Source of the DNA: Pseudomonas aylmerensis
GTDB lineage: Bacteria; Pseudomonadota; Gammaproteobacteria; Pseudomonadales; Pseudomonadaceae
Direction: 5' to 3'
DNA length: 64,000 nucleotides
Assembly: GCF_001702265.1 (NCBI RefSeq)
Contig: NZ_MAUE01000026.1
Location: 186,001-250,000, forward strand
The notes beneath the pieces are model-generated. The model ran no database searches and was not told the origin of the DNA. It worked only from the letters and a program-made list of their open reading frames with translations. Positions within the stretch are counted from its first letter, which is position 1, and each line of letters starts with the position of its first letter. Positions 50,740-60,079 of this stretch are shown here, in pieces. Made by a program: the position numbers and the translations under genes.

Positions 50740-53700
50740 ATGCTGAGCCTCGTGCGCATCGCATTGCGGCGCCCCTATACCTTCCTGGTATTGGCTATTT
50801 TCATCCTGATCATCGGCCCGCTCGCGGCCTGGCGCACGCCCACGGATATCTTCCCGGAGATCCGCATCCCGGTGATCGCGGTGATCTGGCAGTACACCGG
50901 CCTGCCGCCCGACCAGATGGCGGGGCGCATCACCTCGCCGTTCGAGCGGGTGCTGACCACCACCGTGAACGACATCCGCCATATCGAGGCGCAGTCGATG
51001 AACGGCTACGGGATCGTCAAGATCTTCTTCCAGCCGGGCGTCAACATCAGCACCGCCAACGCCCAGGTGACGTCGGTGTCCCAGGCGATCCTGCGCCAAC
51101 TGCCGCCGAGTACCGTACCGCCGCTGGTGCTCAACTACAGCGCTTCTACCGTGCCCATCGTGCAACTGGCACTGTCGGGCCCCGGCCTGAGCGAGCAGCG
51201 CCTCGGGGATATCGGCCTCAACCAGGTGCGCCTGATGCTCACCAGCGTGCCCGGTGCAGCCTTGCCATACCCGTTCGGCGGCAAGAGTCGCCAGGTGCAG
51301 ATCGACCTCGATTCGGCGCGCATGCAAGCCCGTGGCCTGTCGGCGCAGGATGTCGCCACGGCCCTGGCCACGCAGAACCTGATCACCCCGGTGGGCACGC
51401 AGAAGATCGGCAGCTACGAGTTCAACTTGCAACTGAATAACGCCCCTTCGGATTTCCATGACCTGGAAAACCTGCCGATCAAGACCGCCGACGGCACCAC
51501 GGTGTTGATCCGCGACGTGGCCACCGTGCGCGACGGCAACCCGCCGCAAACCAACATCGTGCACGTCAACGGCAACCGCTCGGTGCTGCTGCCGGTGCTC
51601 AAGACCGGTTCGGCGTCGACCCTGGGCGTGGTCGCCGGGATCAAGGAAAAACTCGCCGACAACAAGGCCGCCTTGCCGCCCAACCTGAATATCGACCTGA
51701 TCGGCGACCAGTCGCTCTTCGTGCGCTCGGCCATCAGCGGCGTGGCGCGTGAAGGCCTGATCGCGGCGGCGTTGACCAGCCTGATGATCCTGCTGTTTCT
51801 CGGCAGCTGGCGCTCGACGGTGATCATCGCCACCTCGATTCCGCTGGCGATCCTGGCCTCGATCGCCACGCTCTCGGCCCTCGGCGAAACCCTGAATATC
51901 ATGACCCTGGGTGGCCTGGCGCTGGCGGTGGGGATCCTGGTGGACGACGCCACGGTGACCATCGAGAACATCAACTGGCACCTGGAGCAGGGCAAGCCGG
52001 TGGAGACCGCGATTCTCGACGGCGCCGCGCAGATCGTCACCCCGGCGTTCGTGTCGCTGTTGTGTATCTGCATCGTGTTCGTGCCGATGTTCTTCCTCGA
52101 CGGCGTGGCGCGCTTCCTGTTTGTGCCGATGGCCGAAGCGGTGATCTTCGCCATGATTGCCTCGTTCATCCTGTCGCGAACCCTGGTGCCGACCCTCGCC
52201 AACTACCTGCTCAAGCCGCATGTGCATGGCGAAGCCGGGCCTGCGCCGTCGCGCAATCCGCTAGTGAATTTCCAGCGCGGTTTCGAACGGCGTTTCGAAG
52301 CGTTTCGCGAGCGTTACCACGGTGTCCTCGACACCGCCTTGCACCATCGCCGCACGGTGGTGATCGGCCTGCTGGCGTTTGTCGCGGTGTCGTTCGCGCT
52401 GGTGCCGTTCCTTGGGCGCAACTTCTTCCCCGAGGTCGATTCCGGGCTGATCCTGCTGCATGTGCGGGCGCCGGTCGGCACGCGGGTGGAAAGCAATGCG
52501 CGCCTGATCGCCGATATCGAAAACGCGATCCGGCGCAAGATTCCCGCCACCGAACTCAAGGCCCTGGTCGACAATATCGGCCTGTCCATCAGCGGCATCA
52601 ACGTGGTGTACAACAACACCGGCACCGTGGGTTCCCAGGACAGCGATATCCAGATCAGCCTCAACGAAGACCACCGCCCGACCGCCGAATACATGCGCGA
52701 ACTGCGCGAAACCCTGCCACGGGAATTCCCCAGCGCGGTGTTCTCGTTCCCGGCCTCGGACATCGTCGGGCAGATCCTCAACTTCGGCTCGTCGGCGCCT
52801 ATCGACCTGCAGATCACCGGCAATAATCTCGCGGGCAACTTCACCTATGCGAGTGCCTTGCTGCGCGATATTCGCCGGGTGCCGGGCGTGGTGGATGCGC
52901 GCATCCAGCAGTCGCGGCAATTGCCGACCTTCAATATCGACGTCGACCGCACCCGCGCGCAGTTGGTCGGGCTGACCGAGCGCGACTTGACCAACAGCCT
53001 GGTGGTCAACCTCGCCGGTTCCAGCCAGGTGGCGCCGACATTCTGGTTGAACCCGGCCAACGGGATTTCCTATCCGATCGTCATGCAGACCCCGCAATAC
53101 AGCCTCGACACCCTGGCGGCGCTGCACAACCTGCCGTTGAGCGGCAGCGCCGGGGCGGCCACCGACCAGACCCTTGGCGGCCTGGCGAACATCCAGCGCA
53201 GCCACGGCAACTCGGTGTTCACCCAGTCGGATATCCAGCCGGTGGTCGAGGTGCTCACGGCGATCCAGGACCGTGACCTGGGGGGCGTCGCGGCGGATAT
53301 CCAGAAGATCATTGCAGCCCACGCCGGTGAAGTGCCGACCGGCTCCAAAGTGATCCTGCAGGGCCAGGTGCAGACCATGAACGCGGCGTTCAGCGGCTTG
53401 CTGTTCGGGCTGCTCGGCGCGGTGGTGCTGATCTACCTGCTGATCGTGGTCAACTTCCAGTCCTGGGCCGATCCGTTTGTGATCATCACCGCGTTGCCGG
53501 CGGCGCTGGCGGGCATCGTGTGGATGCTGTTCGTGACGCACACGCCGCTGTCGGTGCCGGCGCTGACGGGGGCGATCATGTGCATGGGCGTGGCCACTGC
53601 CAACGCCATCCTGGTGGTGAGCTTCTGCCGTGAACGCCTGGCGGTGCACGGCGATGCGGTACAGGCCGCCTTGGAGGCCGGCTTCACCCGTCTGCGCCCG

Positions 53701-53919
53701 GTGCTGATGACCGCCATCTCGATGATCATCGGCATGGCGCCGATGGCCCTGGGCCTGGGCGAGGGCGGCGAGCAGAACGCGCCGCTGGGCCGTGCGGTGA
53801 TCGGTGGCCTGGCGTTTGCCACCGTCGCCACGTTGATTCTGGTTCCGCTGATTTTCAGTCTGGTCCACGGGCGTCGCCAGCACGCCCGGGTTGCGACCAC
53901 CGTTACCCAAGGGGTTTGA
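50740..53919 (+). CDS. RND-family efflux permease
   Basis: This 1059-residue inner-membrane pump subunit has the RND architecture: twelve membrane segments and two large periplasmic loops. Key motifs are PTDIFPEIRIPVIAVIWQYTGLPPDQM after segment 1, the proton-relay Asp pair in LAVGILVDDATVTIENI, and APMALGLGEGGEQNAPLGRAVIGGLAFATVATL near the end. It pairs with the membrane-fusion protein and outer-membrane factor encoded just downstream. The ATG at 50740 (MLSLVRIALRRP) gives the family start; ATG 50692 would add 16 residues. The substrate is unknown. Confidence 0.9.
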   Translation: MLSLVRIALRRPYTFLVLAIFILIIGPLAAWRTPTDIFPEIRIPVIAVIWQYTGLPPDQMAGRITSPFERVLTTTVNDIRHIEAQSMNGYGIVKIFFQPGVNISTANAQVTSVSQAILRQLPPSTVPPLVLNYSASTVPIVQLALSGPGLSEQRLGDIGLNQVRLMLTSVPGAALPYPFGGKSRQVQIDLDSARMQARGLSAQDVATALATQNLITPVGTQKIGSYEFNLQLNNAPSDFHDLENLPIKTADGTTVLIRDVATVRDGNPPQTNIVHVNGNRSVLLPVLKTGSASTLGVVAGIKEKLADNKAALPPNLNIDLIGDQSLFVRSAISGVAREGLIAAALTSLMILLFLGSWRSTVIIATSIPLAILASIATLSALGETLNIMTLGGLALAVGILVDDATVTIENINWHLEQGKPVETAILDGAAQIVTPAFVSLLCICIVFVPMFFLDGVARFLFVPMAEAVIFAMIASFILSRTLVPTLANYLLKPHVHGEAGPAPSRNPLVNFQRGFERRFEAFRERYHGVLDTALHHRRTVVIGLLAFVAVSFALVPFLGRNFFPEVDSGLILLHVRAPVGTRVESNARLIADIENAIRRKIPATELKALVDNIGLSISGINVVYNNTGTVGSQDSDIQISLNEDHRPTAEYMRELRETLPREFPSAVFSFPASDIVGQILNFGSSAPIDLQITGNNLAGNFTYASALLRDIRRVPGVVDARIQQSRQLPTFNIDVDRTRAQLVGLTERDLTNSLVVNLAGSSQVAPTFWLNPANGISYPIVMQTPQYSLDTLAALHNLPLSGSAGAATDQTLGGLANIQRSHGNSVFTQSDIQPVVEVLTAIQDRDLGGVAADIQKIIAAHAGEVPTGSKVILQGQVQTMNAAFSGLLFGLLGAVVLIYLLIVVNFQSWADPFVIITALPAALAGIVWMLFVTHTPLSVPALTGAIMCMGVATANAILVVSFCRERLAVHGDAVQAALEAGFTRLRPVLMTAISMIIGMAPMALGLGEGGEQNAPLGRAVIGGLAFATVATLILVPLIFSLVHGRRQHARVATTVTQGV

Positions 53920-53920
53920 C

Positions 53921-55090
53921 ATGTCCGTTGCTCTTTCCAAACCAAAGTCTTCCCGTGGCCTGCTGTGGCTGATCGTGGGCGGGGTGGTCGTGGTGCTTAT
54001 CGTTGTGGTCGGCATCGGCGTGCGCGCCAGTGAGTCGCGGGATCTCAAGACCTGGACCGACGCCCAGGCCTTGCCCAGCGTGACCCTGATCAAACCGGTG
54101 GTCATCGCCCAGGGCCCGGTGCTCAATCTGCCGGGGCGCATGGAGGCGTATTCGCGCGCGTCGATCTTTGCGCGGGTCAATGGCTACCTGAAATCCTGGA
54201 ACGTCGACATCGGCACTCGCGTCAAGGCCGGGCAGGTGCTCGCTGAAATCGACACCCCCGAACTCGACCAGCAGTTGCTGCAGGCCCGCGCCACGCTGGC
54301 GTCGACCCAGGCCGATGCGAACCTGGCCCAGACCACCGCCAAGCGCTGGCAGGCCATGCTGTCGACCGATTCGGTGTCGCGCCAGGACGTCGATGAGCGC
54401 ACCGGTGACCTGACCGCCAAGCAGGCCAAGGTGGCGGCGGCCAAGGCGAACGTCGACCAATTGGTCGCGACCAAGGGCTTCCAGCGCCTGGTGGCACCCT
54501 TTGCCGGGGTGGTCACCGCCCGCAGCACGGATGTCGGCGCGTTGATCAGCGCCGGCGGCACGGCCGGCAAGGAGCTGTTCGCGGTGGCCGATGTCAGCCG
54601 CCTGCGCGTCTACGTGCAAGTGCCGCAGACCTTCTCACCGCAGATCCGCGAAGGCACCACTGCGCGCTTGAGCGTGCCGGAATACCGTGGCGAAACCTTC
54701 ACCGGCAAGGTGATCGCCACCGCCGATGCGGTGAACGCGGCGTCCGGCAGCACCCTCGTGCAGCTGCTGGTCGACAACCCCGGTGGACGGCTCTTGCCCG
54801 GCGGCTACACCAGCGTGCAGTTCGACCTGCCGGTGCAGGCCGACGTGGTGCGCGTGCCGTCCAGCGCGTTGGTTTTCGATGACAAGGGCATGCGCGTCGC
54901 GACCCTGGATGCGCAGGACCACGTGCGTTTCAAGACCGTGAGCATCGCCCGCGACTTTGGCGACAGCGTGGAAATCGCCAGTGGCCTGCAGGCCGCCGAC
55001 CGCGTGATCGACACGCCGCCGGATGGCCTTGCCGATGATGATGCGGTGCAATTGGCCGCCGCGCCTGTCGAGATCAAACCCCATGGCTAA
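53921..55090 (+). CDS. RND efflux periplasmic adaptor (membrane-fusion protein)
   Basis: This 389-residue adaptor has an N-terminal membrane anchor (GLLWLIVGGVVVVLIVVVGIG, about 13-33). The lipoyl halves follow: ARVNGYLKSWNVDIGTRVKAGQVLAEID, and later RLVAPFAGVVTARSTDVGALISAG. Between them lies an alpha-hairpin (LDQQLLQARATLASTQADANLAQTTA). A beta-barrel and a C-terminal membrane-proximal domain complete it. It bridges the RND permease and the outer-membrane channel. It begins 1 bp after the permease stop with AAGGGG ahead, and its end overlaps the outer-membrane gene by 8 bp. Confidence 0.9.
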   Translation: MSVALSKPKSSRGLLWLIVGGVVVVLIVVVGIGVRASESRDLKTWTDAQALPSVTLIKPVVIAQGPVLNLPGRMEAYSRASIFARVNGYLKSWNVDIGTRVKAGQVLAEIDTPELDQQLLQARATLASTQADANLAQTTAKRWQAMLSTDSVSRQDVDERTGDLTAKQAKVAAAKANVDQLVATKGFQRLVAPFAGVVTARSTDVGALISAGGTAGKELFAVADVSRLRVYVQVPQTFSPQIREGTTARLSVPEYRGETFTGKVIATADAVNAASGSTLVQLLVDNPGGRLLPGGYTSVQFDLPVQADVVRVPSSALVFDDKGMRVATLDAQDHVRFKTVSIARDFGDSVEIASGLQAADRVIDTPPDGLADDDAVQLAAAPVEIKPHG

Positions 55091-56528
55091 GCCTACGTTG
55101 CTGGCCCTGGCCGCCTGCCTGGGCCTGGGCGCCTGTTCCCTCGCACCACCACTCAAGGTGCCGCCCACGCCGGTGGCGGCGCAGTTCCGCACCCAAGGGC
55201 CATGGACCGTCGCCAGCCCCGACGACCAGGCCAACCGTGACGGTTGGTGGCGCCTCTACAACGACCCGCAGCTGGAGACGATGGAGCAACAGTTGCTGCG
55301 TAATAACCCGGATCTCAGCGCGGCGCTGGCGCACTATCAGCAAGCCCAGGGCTATGTGGCCCAGGCGCGCTCGGGGCTGTTCCCGACGGTGTCGGCGATT
55401 GGCAACGGCCAGCGCATTCGCCAGTCGGACACCAAGCCGCTGCGCTCGGCAACCTCGCCGGATATCTACAACTCCGCGACCCTGGGCCTGGAGGTCGACT
55501 ATGAAGTCGACTTGTGGGGCCGCGTGCGCGACACCGTCGCCGCGGGCACCAGTGATTCTGAAGCGGCCAAGGCCGACCTCGCCTCGGTGCGCCTGAGCCT
55601 GCAGGCGCAACTGGCCGACAGTTACCTGCGCCTGCGCGGCATCGACTGGCAGAACCAACTGCTGGCGCAGAGCCGCGACGCCTACGCCAAGGCCTTGAGC
55701 CTGACCGAAGGCCTGCACGGCGGCGGCATCGTCTCCGGGCTGGATGTGGCGCGGGCGCGCACGCAGCTGTCGACGGTCAAGTCGCAGTTGAGCCAGAGCC
55801 AGGTGCAACGCGCGCTGCTCGAGCATTCGATCGCGGCGATGCTCGGCGAGTCGGCGTCGACCTATAGCGTGGCGGTGAATGTCGCGCCGATAGCCTTGCC
55901 GACGGTGCCGACCGGCGTGCCGTCCAGCCTGTTGCAACGGCGCCCGGATATCGCCGCTGCCGAGCGCCGGATCGCGGCCGCCAATGCGCGTATCGGCGTG
56001 GCCAAGGCCGCGTGGTTTCCGCAGATCACCCTGAGTGCGCAGGGCGGTTATCAAAGTGACGAGTTTGCCCGCCTGCTGAGTGCGCCGAACCTATTCTGGG
56101 CGATTGGCCCGTCGCTGGTGGGCACGCTGTTCGACGGCGGCGCGCGCCAGGCGCAGGTGGACATTGCCAAGGCTGCCACCGATGAAGCGGCGGCCAAATA
56201 CCGCGGCGTGGTGTTGGCGGCGTTCGAGCAGGTCGAAGACAACCTGTCGCAGCTCGCCGGCCTGGGCGCGGCCCTGGAGGATCAACGTGATGCTGCCGCT
56301 GCGGCGCAATACGCCGAGGACCTGTCTACCTCGCGTTACCGCCAGGGCGCGGTGGCCTATCTGGACGTGGTGACCGCCCAGGTGGCGGCGCTGGACGCCA
56401 AGCGCAGCGTATTGCAACTGCAAACCCAGCAATTGAGCGCTAATGTGGGCCTGATCAAGGCCCTGGGCGGCGGATGGAACGTGGCCCAACTGGCGACATC
56501 GAACAGTACTGAAACCAAGGAGAAGTAA
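55083..56528 (+). CDS. RND efflux outer-membrane lipoprotein (NodT/OprM type)
   Basis: This 481-residue protein starts with a lipoprotein signal (MAKPTLLALAACLGLGACSL; lipobox LGAC, Cys near residue 18). Two outer-membrane efflux repeats follow, each with long coiled helices (NPDLSAALAHYQQAQGYVAQARSGLFPTV, RRPDIAAAERRIAAANARIGVAKAAWFPQI) and the NodT markers DLWGRVRD and GALFDGG-like TLFDGGARQAQ. It forms the trimeric exit duct. It overlaps the adaptor gene by 8 bp, and the GST gene begins 2 bp after its stop. Confidence 0.92.
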   Translation: MAKPTLLALAACLGLGACSLAPPLKVPPTPVAAQFRTQGPWTVASPDDQANRDGWWRLYNDPQLETMEQQLLRNNPDLSAALAHYQQAQGYVAQARSGLFPTVSAIGNGQRIRQSDTKPLRSATSPDIYNSATLGLEVDYEVDLWGRVRDTVAAGTSDSEAAKADLASVRLSLQAQLADSYLRLRGIDWQNQLLAQSRDAYAKALSLTEGLHGGGIVSGLDVARARTQLSTVKSQLSQSQVQRALLEHSIAAMLGESASTYSVAVNVAPIALPTVPTGVPSSLLQRRPDIAAAERRIAAANARIGVAKAAWFPQITLSAQGGYQSDEFARLLSAPNLFWAIGPSLVGTLFDGGARQAQVDIAKAATDEAAAKYRGVVLAAFEQVEDNLSQLAGLGAALEDQRDAAAAAQYAEDLSTSRYRQGAVAYLDVVTAQVAALDAKRSVLQLQTQQLSANVGLIKALGGGWNVAQLATSNSTETKEK

Positions 56529-56530
56529 GC

Positions 56531-57367
56531 ATGACCGACTACGTACCCCCGAAGGTCTGGACCTGGGACACCGAAAGTGGCGGCACCTTCGCCAGTATCA
56601 ACCGGCCCATCGCCGGCGCGACGCACGAAAAGGTCTTGCCGGTGGGCAAGCACCCGCTGCAGCTGTACTCCCTGGCCACACCCAACGGGCAGAAGGTCAC
56701 CATCCTGCTGGAAGAACTGCTGGCCCTGGGGCACACCGGCGCGGAATACGACGCCTGGCTGATCAAGATCGGCGACGGCGACCAGTTCGGCAGCGGCTTT
56801 GTCGCGGTTAACCCGAACTCGAAGATTCCGGCCTTGATGGATCACAGCGGTGCGCAGCCGATCCGCGTGTTCGAGTCCGGCGCGATCCTGCAGTACCTGG
56901 CGGAGAAGTTCGGGGAATTCTTCCCGACAGAGCCCGCCGCGCGTGCCGAGTGCCTGTCGTGGCTGTTCTGGCAGATGGGCAGCGCGCCGTACCTGGGCGG
57001 TGGTTTCGGGCATTTCTATGCCTATGCGCCGAGCAAGATGGAGTACGCGATCAACCGCTTTGCCATGGAAACCAAGCGGCAGCTGGATGTGCTGGACCAG
57101 CGCCTGGCGGTGAGCGAGTACATTGCCGGGGATGAATACACCATCGCCGACATTGCAATCTGGCCCTGGTATGGCGGGTTGGTTAAAGGCCGCTTGTATG
57201 GGGAGTCGGCGGAGTTCTTGTCGGTGCACGAGTACAAGCACGTGCTGCGCTGGGCCGAGGCGATCGAAGCGCGACCTGCCGTGCAGCGCGGGCGGCGGGT
57301 GAACCGAGTTTCAGGGGCGCCGGAAGAGCAGCTGGCAGAGCGGCACGATGCGAGTGATCTGGACTGA
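56531..57367 (+). CDS. yghU: Glutathione-dependent disulfide-bond oxidoreductase, YghU type
   Basis: This 278-residue protein matches E. coli YghU in length and motifs. These are the N-terminal extension YVPPKVWTW...FASINRPIAGATHEK, the thioredoxin-like region LYSLATPNGQKVTILLEELL, and VNPNSKIPALMDH with the glutathione-binding segment FESGAILQYLAEKFG. YghU proteins bind two glutathiones and act as disulphide or peroxide reductases. Its start lies 2 bp after the outer-membrane factor stop, so it belongs to the pump operon and may conjugate or detoxify a pump substrate. Confidence 0.92.
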   Translation: MTDYVPPKVWTWDTESGGTFASINRPIAGATHEKVLPVGKHPLQLYSLATPNGQKVTILLEELLALGHTGAEYDAWLIKIGDGDQFGSGFVAVNPNSKIPALMDHSGAQPIRVFESGAILQYLAEKFGEFFPTEPAARAECLSWLFWQMGSAPYLGGGFGHFYAYAPSKMEYAINRFAMETKRQLDVLDQRLAVSEYIAGDEYTIADIAIWPWYGGLVKGRLYGESAEFLSVHEYKHVLRWAEAIEARPAVQRGRRVNRVSGAPEEQLAERHDASDLD

Positions 57368-57514
57368 CAGTCGGTGAACGTGTGGCCGGCCTCAATCCTG
57401 TGCCTGGCTCAGGTTCCACAGTTTGTGGAGAGGCTGGCCTGATTTCTGTGTCTAGCTCAGCTCCCACAGTTTTTGGAGGGACTGGACTGATTCCTGTGCC
57501 TGGCGCAGTTCCAC

Positions 57515-57602
57515 TGTGGGAGCGGGCTTGCTCGCGAAGGCGGTGGGTCAGTCAACCATGATGTAGCTGACCCACCGCCTTCGCAGGCAAGCCAGCTCCC
57601 AC
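57515..57602. repeat. REPIN copy 1
   Basis: An ~88-bp inverted repeat: the left arm begins TGTGGGAGCGGGCTTGC and the right arm ends CCAGCTCCCACA. The arms of about 37 bp pair almost completely around TCAACCATGATGTAG, forming a long hairpin. Confidence 0.85.
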
Positions 57603-57743
57603 ACTGATTTGTGGCTGGACTGAATTCTGTGGCTGGCTCAGTTCCCACAGTTTGTGGAAGGGCTGACCTGATTCCTGTGCCTGGCTCAGCTCCCACAGTG
57701 TGTGGAGAGGCTGGCCTGATTCCTGTGTCTGGCACAGTTCCAC

Positions 57744-57832
57744 TGTGGGAGCGGGCTTGCTCGCGAATGCGGTGGGTCAGCCAACCATGATGTAGCTGAT
57801 CCACCGCCTTCGCAGGCAAGCCAGCTCCCACA
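57744..57832. repeat. REPIN copy 2
   Basis: Same element as copy 1 with a few substitutions (GCGAATGC for GCGAAGGC; GATCCACC for GACCCACC). Same orientation. Confidence 0.85.
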
Positions 57833-57923
57833 CTGATTTGTGGCTGGACTGAATTCTGTGCCTGGCTCAGTTCCCACAGTTTGTGGAGGGCTGGCCTAAT
57901 TCCTTTGCCTCACACAGTTCTAC

Positions 57924-58012
57924 TGTGGGAGCGGGCTTGCTCGCGAATGCGGTGGGTCAGTCAACCATGATGTAGCTGATCCACCGCCTTCGCAGGCAAG
58001 CCAGCTCCCACA
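57924..58012. repeat. REPIN copy 3
   Basis: Nearly identical to copy 2 and preceded by a single spacer module rather than two. Confidence 0.85.
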
Positions 58013-58151
58013 CTGATTTGTGGCTGGACTGAATTCTGTGGCTGGCTCAGTTCCCACAGTTTTTGGAGGGGCTGACCTGATTCCTGTGCCTGGCTCACCT
58101 CCCACAGTTTGTGGAGGGCTGGCCTAATTCCTTTGCCTCACACAGTTCCAC

Positions 58152-58240
58152 TGTGGGAGCGGGCTTGCCCGCGAAGGCGGGGGGGCAGTCAACCATGATG
58201 CAGCTGACCCACCGCTTTCGCAGGCAAGCCAGCTCCCACA
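58152..58240. repeat. REPIN copy 4
   Basis: The most diverged copy (GCTTGCCCGCGAAGGCGGGGGG in the left arm; CACCGCTTTCG in the right arm). Closest to the binding-protein gene at 58354. Confidence 0.85.
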
Positions 58241-58353
58241 CTGATTTGTGGCTGGACTGAGTTCTGTGCCTGGCTCACCTCCCACAGTTTTTGGAGGGGC
58301 TGGCCTAATTCCTGTGCCCGGCCGCCTCCGCATGTGGATCTTCATGTACCCGC

Positions 58354-59280
58354 CTATTTGTAGCGCTGTTCGAACACCGCCACCTGCTCGGGCTTGATCA
58401 ATTCGAACGGCACCCACACTTCCGATTCAATCGGTTCACCCTTGATCATCCGGATCGCCGATTGCACCGCTTGGGTGGCCTGGGCCTTGGGGTCCTGGAA
58501 CACCGAGGCAGTGAGCAACCCGCGCTTGATCGCGGCCAAGCCATCGGGCAGGCCGTCGATGCCGACGATCGCGATCTCGCCCTTGGCCTTGCCCGCCTGC
58601 TGCAATGCCATGGCGGCGCCGATCGCCATTTCATCGTTGTTCGCCACGATCGCGTCGAACGGCGTGCCCGCCAGCAGCCAGTTGCTGGTCAGGTCCATGC
58701 CTTTGCTGCGTTGCCATTCGGCGCTCTGCTGCTCGACGATGTTGATACCGGGAAAGTCCTTGAGTACCTGCTTGACGCCTTCGGTGCGGTCATGGGTAGC
58801 GTTCTGCGCGAGGTCGCCCATGATGATCGCCACATTGCCCTTGCCGCCGAGTTTTTCCGCCAGGTAGCGCATCTGCAGTTGCCCGGCCTCGATATCGTTG
58901 GAGGCCACGGTGACCACGCCCTTGGGCAGCGTACGTTCGTCCGGGTGACGGTTGACGTACACCAGCGGGATTTTGCTGGCGACGGCGGCGCGGGTCATGT
59001 TGGCGGTGGCCGAGGTGTCGACCGGCAGCACGATCACCGCATCGACTTTCTGGTTGAGGAAGCCTTCGACCTGGTTGAGTTGGCGCACTACATCACCCTG
59101 GGCGTCCTCGAACTGGATCTGCACGTCCTGTTGTTTGGCGGCGGCTTCAAGGCCGGTGCGCACGTAGGTCATGAAGTTGTCGTCGACCCGCGCGATGCTC
59201 ACGCCGATGCGGTACGCGGCGAAGCTCCATTGGCTGAACAGCAATAGAAACGCGGCAACGATCAATGAATAGCGATGCAT
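58354..59280 (-). CDS. Periplasmic sugar/polyol-binding protein (ribose/inositol type)
   Basis: This 308-residue protein has a signal peptide (MHRYSLIVAAFLLLFSQWSF, cleavage near FAA) and the Peripla_BP_4 fold: YRIGVSIARVDDNFMTYVRTGLEAAA, then VDAVIVLPVDTSATANMTRAA, PLVYVNRHPDE, AIVANNDEMAIGAAMALQQAG and IVGIDGLPDGLAAIKRG. It is the last gene of the minus-strand unit with the isomerase and dehydrogenase, 19 bp after the former. ABC ATPase and permease genes, which usually follow, are absent; the REPIN array begins at once. It could serve a transporter encoded elsewhere or a sensory role. Confidence 0.87.
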   Translation of the reverse strand: MHRYSLIVAAFLLLFSQWSFAAYRIGVSIARVDDNFMTYVRTGLEAAAKQQDVQIQFEDAQGDVVRQLNQVEGFLNQKVDAVIVLPVDTSATANMTRAAVASKIPLVYVNRHPDERTLPKGVVTVASNDIEAGQLQMRYLAEKLGGKGNVAIIMGDLAQNATHDRTEGVKQVLKDFPGINIVEQQSAEWQRSKGMDLTSNWLLAGTPFDAIVANNDEMAIGAAMALQQAGKAKGEIAIVGIDGLPDGLAAIKRGLLTASVFQDPKAQATQAVQSAIRMIKGEPIESEVWVPFELIKPEQVAVFEQRYK

Positions 59281-59299
59281 GAGAATGTTCCTTTTATTG

Positions 59300-60079
59300 T
59301 TATAGGGTGAACGCTTGACGGAACCGCTCCAGGGCCAGCTCGCTGTCGCCGCTGGCCCAGCCTTCGAGGCCGACCACGCCGGTGTAACCCATGGCGTGCA
59401 AGGCCCTGGCGATGGCCGGGTAGTGGATCTCGCCGGTGCCCGGCTCCTGGCGCCCGGGCACGTCGGCTACCTGGATTTCACCGATGGCGCTGCCGGCACG
59501 CTGGATCAGTTCGATCAGGTTGCCTTCGCCGATCTGCGCGTGGTACAGGTCCAGGTTCATCTTCAAGTGCGGGCTGCCCACGGCTTCGATCAGCGCCAGG
59601 GTCTCGTCGGCGCGGGCGAACGGCACACCGGGGTGGTCGACCTCGGTGTTGAGGTTTTCCAGCAGGAACACACGACCGGCGTCTTCGCCCAGGCGTGCGA
59701 TTTTTTCCAGGGTCTTGCACGCGCTCAGCCACATGCGCCCGGTGGTCTGGGTGACGGGCCGCACCGGCAGGCCGCCTTCACCCAGTCCGGTACCGTGCAG
59801 GTTGAGGCTCGGGCAGTTCAGCTGCGCGGCCACGCCCAGGGACTCGCGTGCGCTGTCGAGCAATGACCGGATGCCGTCGGGGTCGGTGAGGGTGCCGCTG
59901 ATATAGCCGGTCATGGAGGTGAAGTCAGCGCCGGTGGCCGCCAGTGCGGCGATATCCTTGTCGGTCCAGCTCCAGATTTCGGCGCTGAAACCCAGTGCAT
60001 GAATGCGCTGTACGCGCTCGACAAACGGCAGGTCGAGAAACACCATCTCCGCGCTGATCGCCAGTTTGAACGGGATCAT
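59300..60079 (-). CDS. TIM-barrel sugar isomerase (hydroxypyruvate isomerase-like)
   Basis: This 259-residue protein has the AP-endonuclease-2/xylose-isomerase-like barrel. Probable metal ligands are the Glu in FLLENLNTEVDHPG near residue 150, the Asp in LKMNLDLYHAQIGEGN near 185, QVADVPGRQEPGTGEIHY near 215 and the Glu in GLEGWASGD near 242. Length and motifs are those of the Hyi/OtnI branch, but it is only distantly similar to the OtnI encoded at 20764. It overlaps the dehydrogenase gene by 4 bp and probably isomerises its keto product. Confidence 0.82.
   Translation of the reverse strand: MIPFKLAISAEMVFLDLPFVERVQRIHALGFSAEIWSWTDKDIAALAATGADFTSMTGYISGTLTDPDGIRSLLDSARESLGVAAQLNCPSLNLHGTGLGEGGLPVRPVTQTTGRMWLSACKTLEKIARLGEDAGRVFLLENLNTEVDHPGVPFARADETLALIEAVGSPHLKMNLDLYHAQIGEGNLIELIQRAGSAIGEIQVADVPGRQEPGTGEIHYPAIARALHAMGYTGVVGLEGWASGDSELALERFRQAFTL

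Larger units (their letters stand above)
57414..58320. repeat. Nested array: four REPINs and eight ~47-bp spacer modules
   Basis: This 986-bp gene-free interval is almost wholly repetitive. Four long inverted-repeat elements are interleaved with a ~47-bp module beginning T(C/T)CCACAG and ending near CTGGCTCAG. Modules start at about 57414, 57462, 57643, 57691, 57872, 58052, 58100 and 58280. A shorter linker (CACTGATTTGTGGCTGGACT) follows each REPIN. REPIN spacings of 229, 180 and 228 bp reflect two, one and two modules. Short ORFs inside it are products of the repeat, not genes. Confidence 0.85.

Noticed and set aside
57414..58320. CRISPR array
   Set aside because: Repeats are long palindromic REPINs with near-identical spacers, and no cas gene is present.
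57183..58417. Several short minus-strand frames with similar sequences in the repeat array
   Set aside because: They repeat because the DNA repeats; they have no independent start signals or coding bias.
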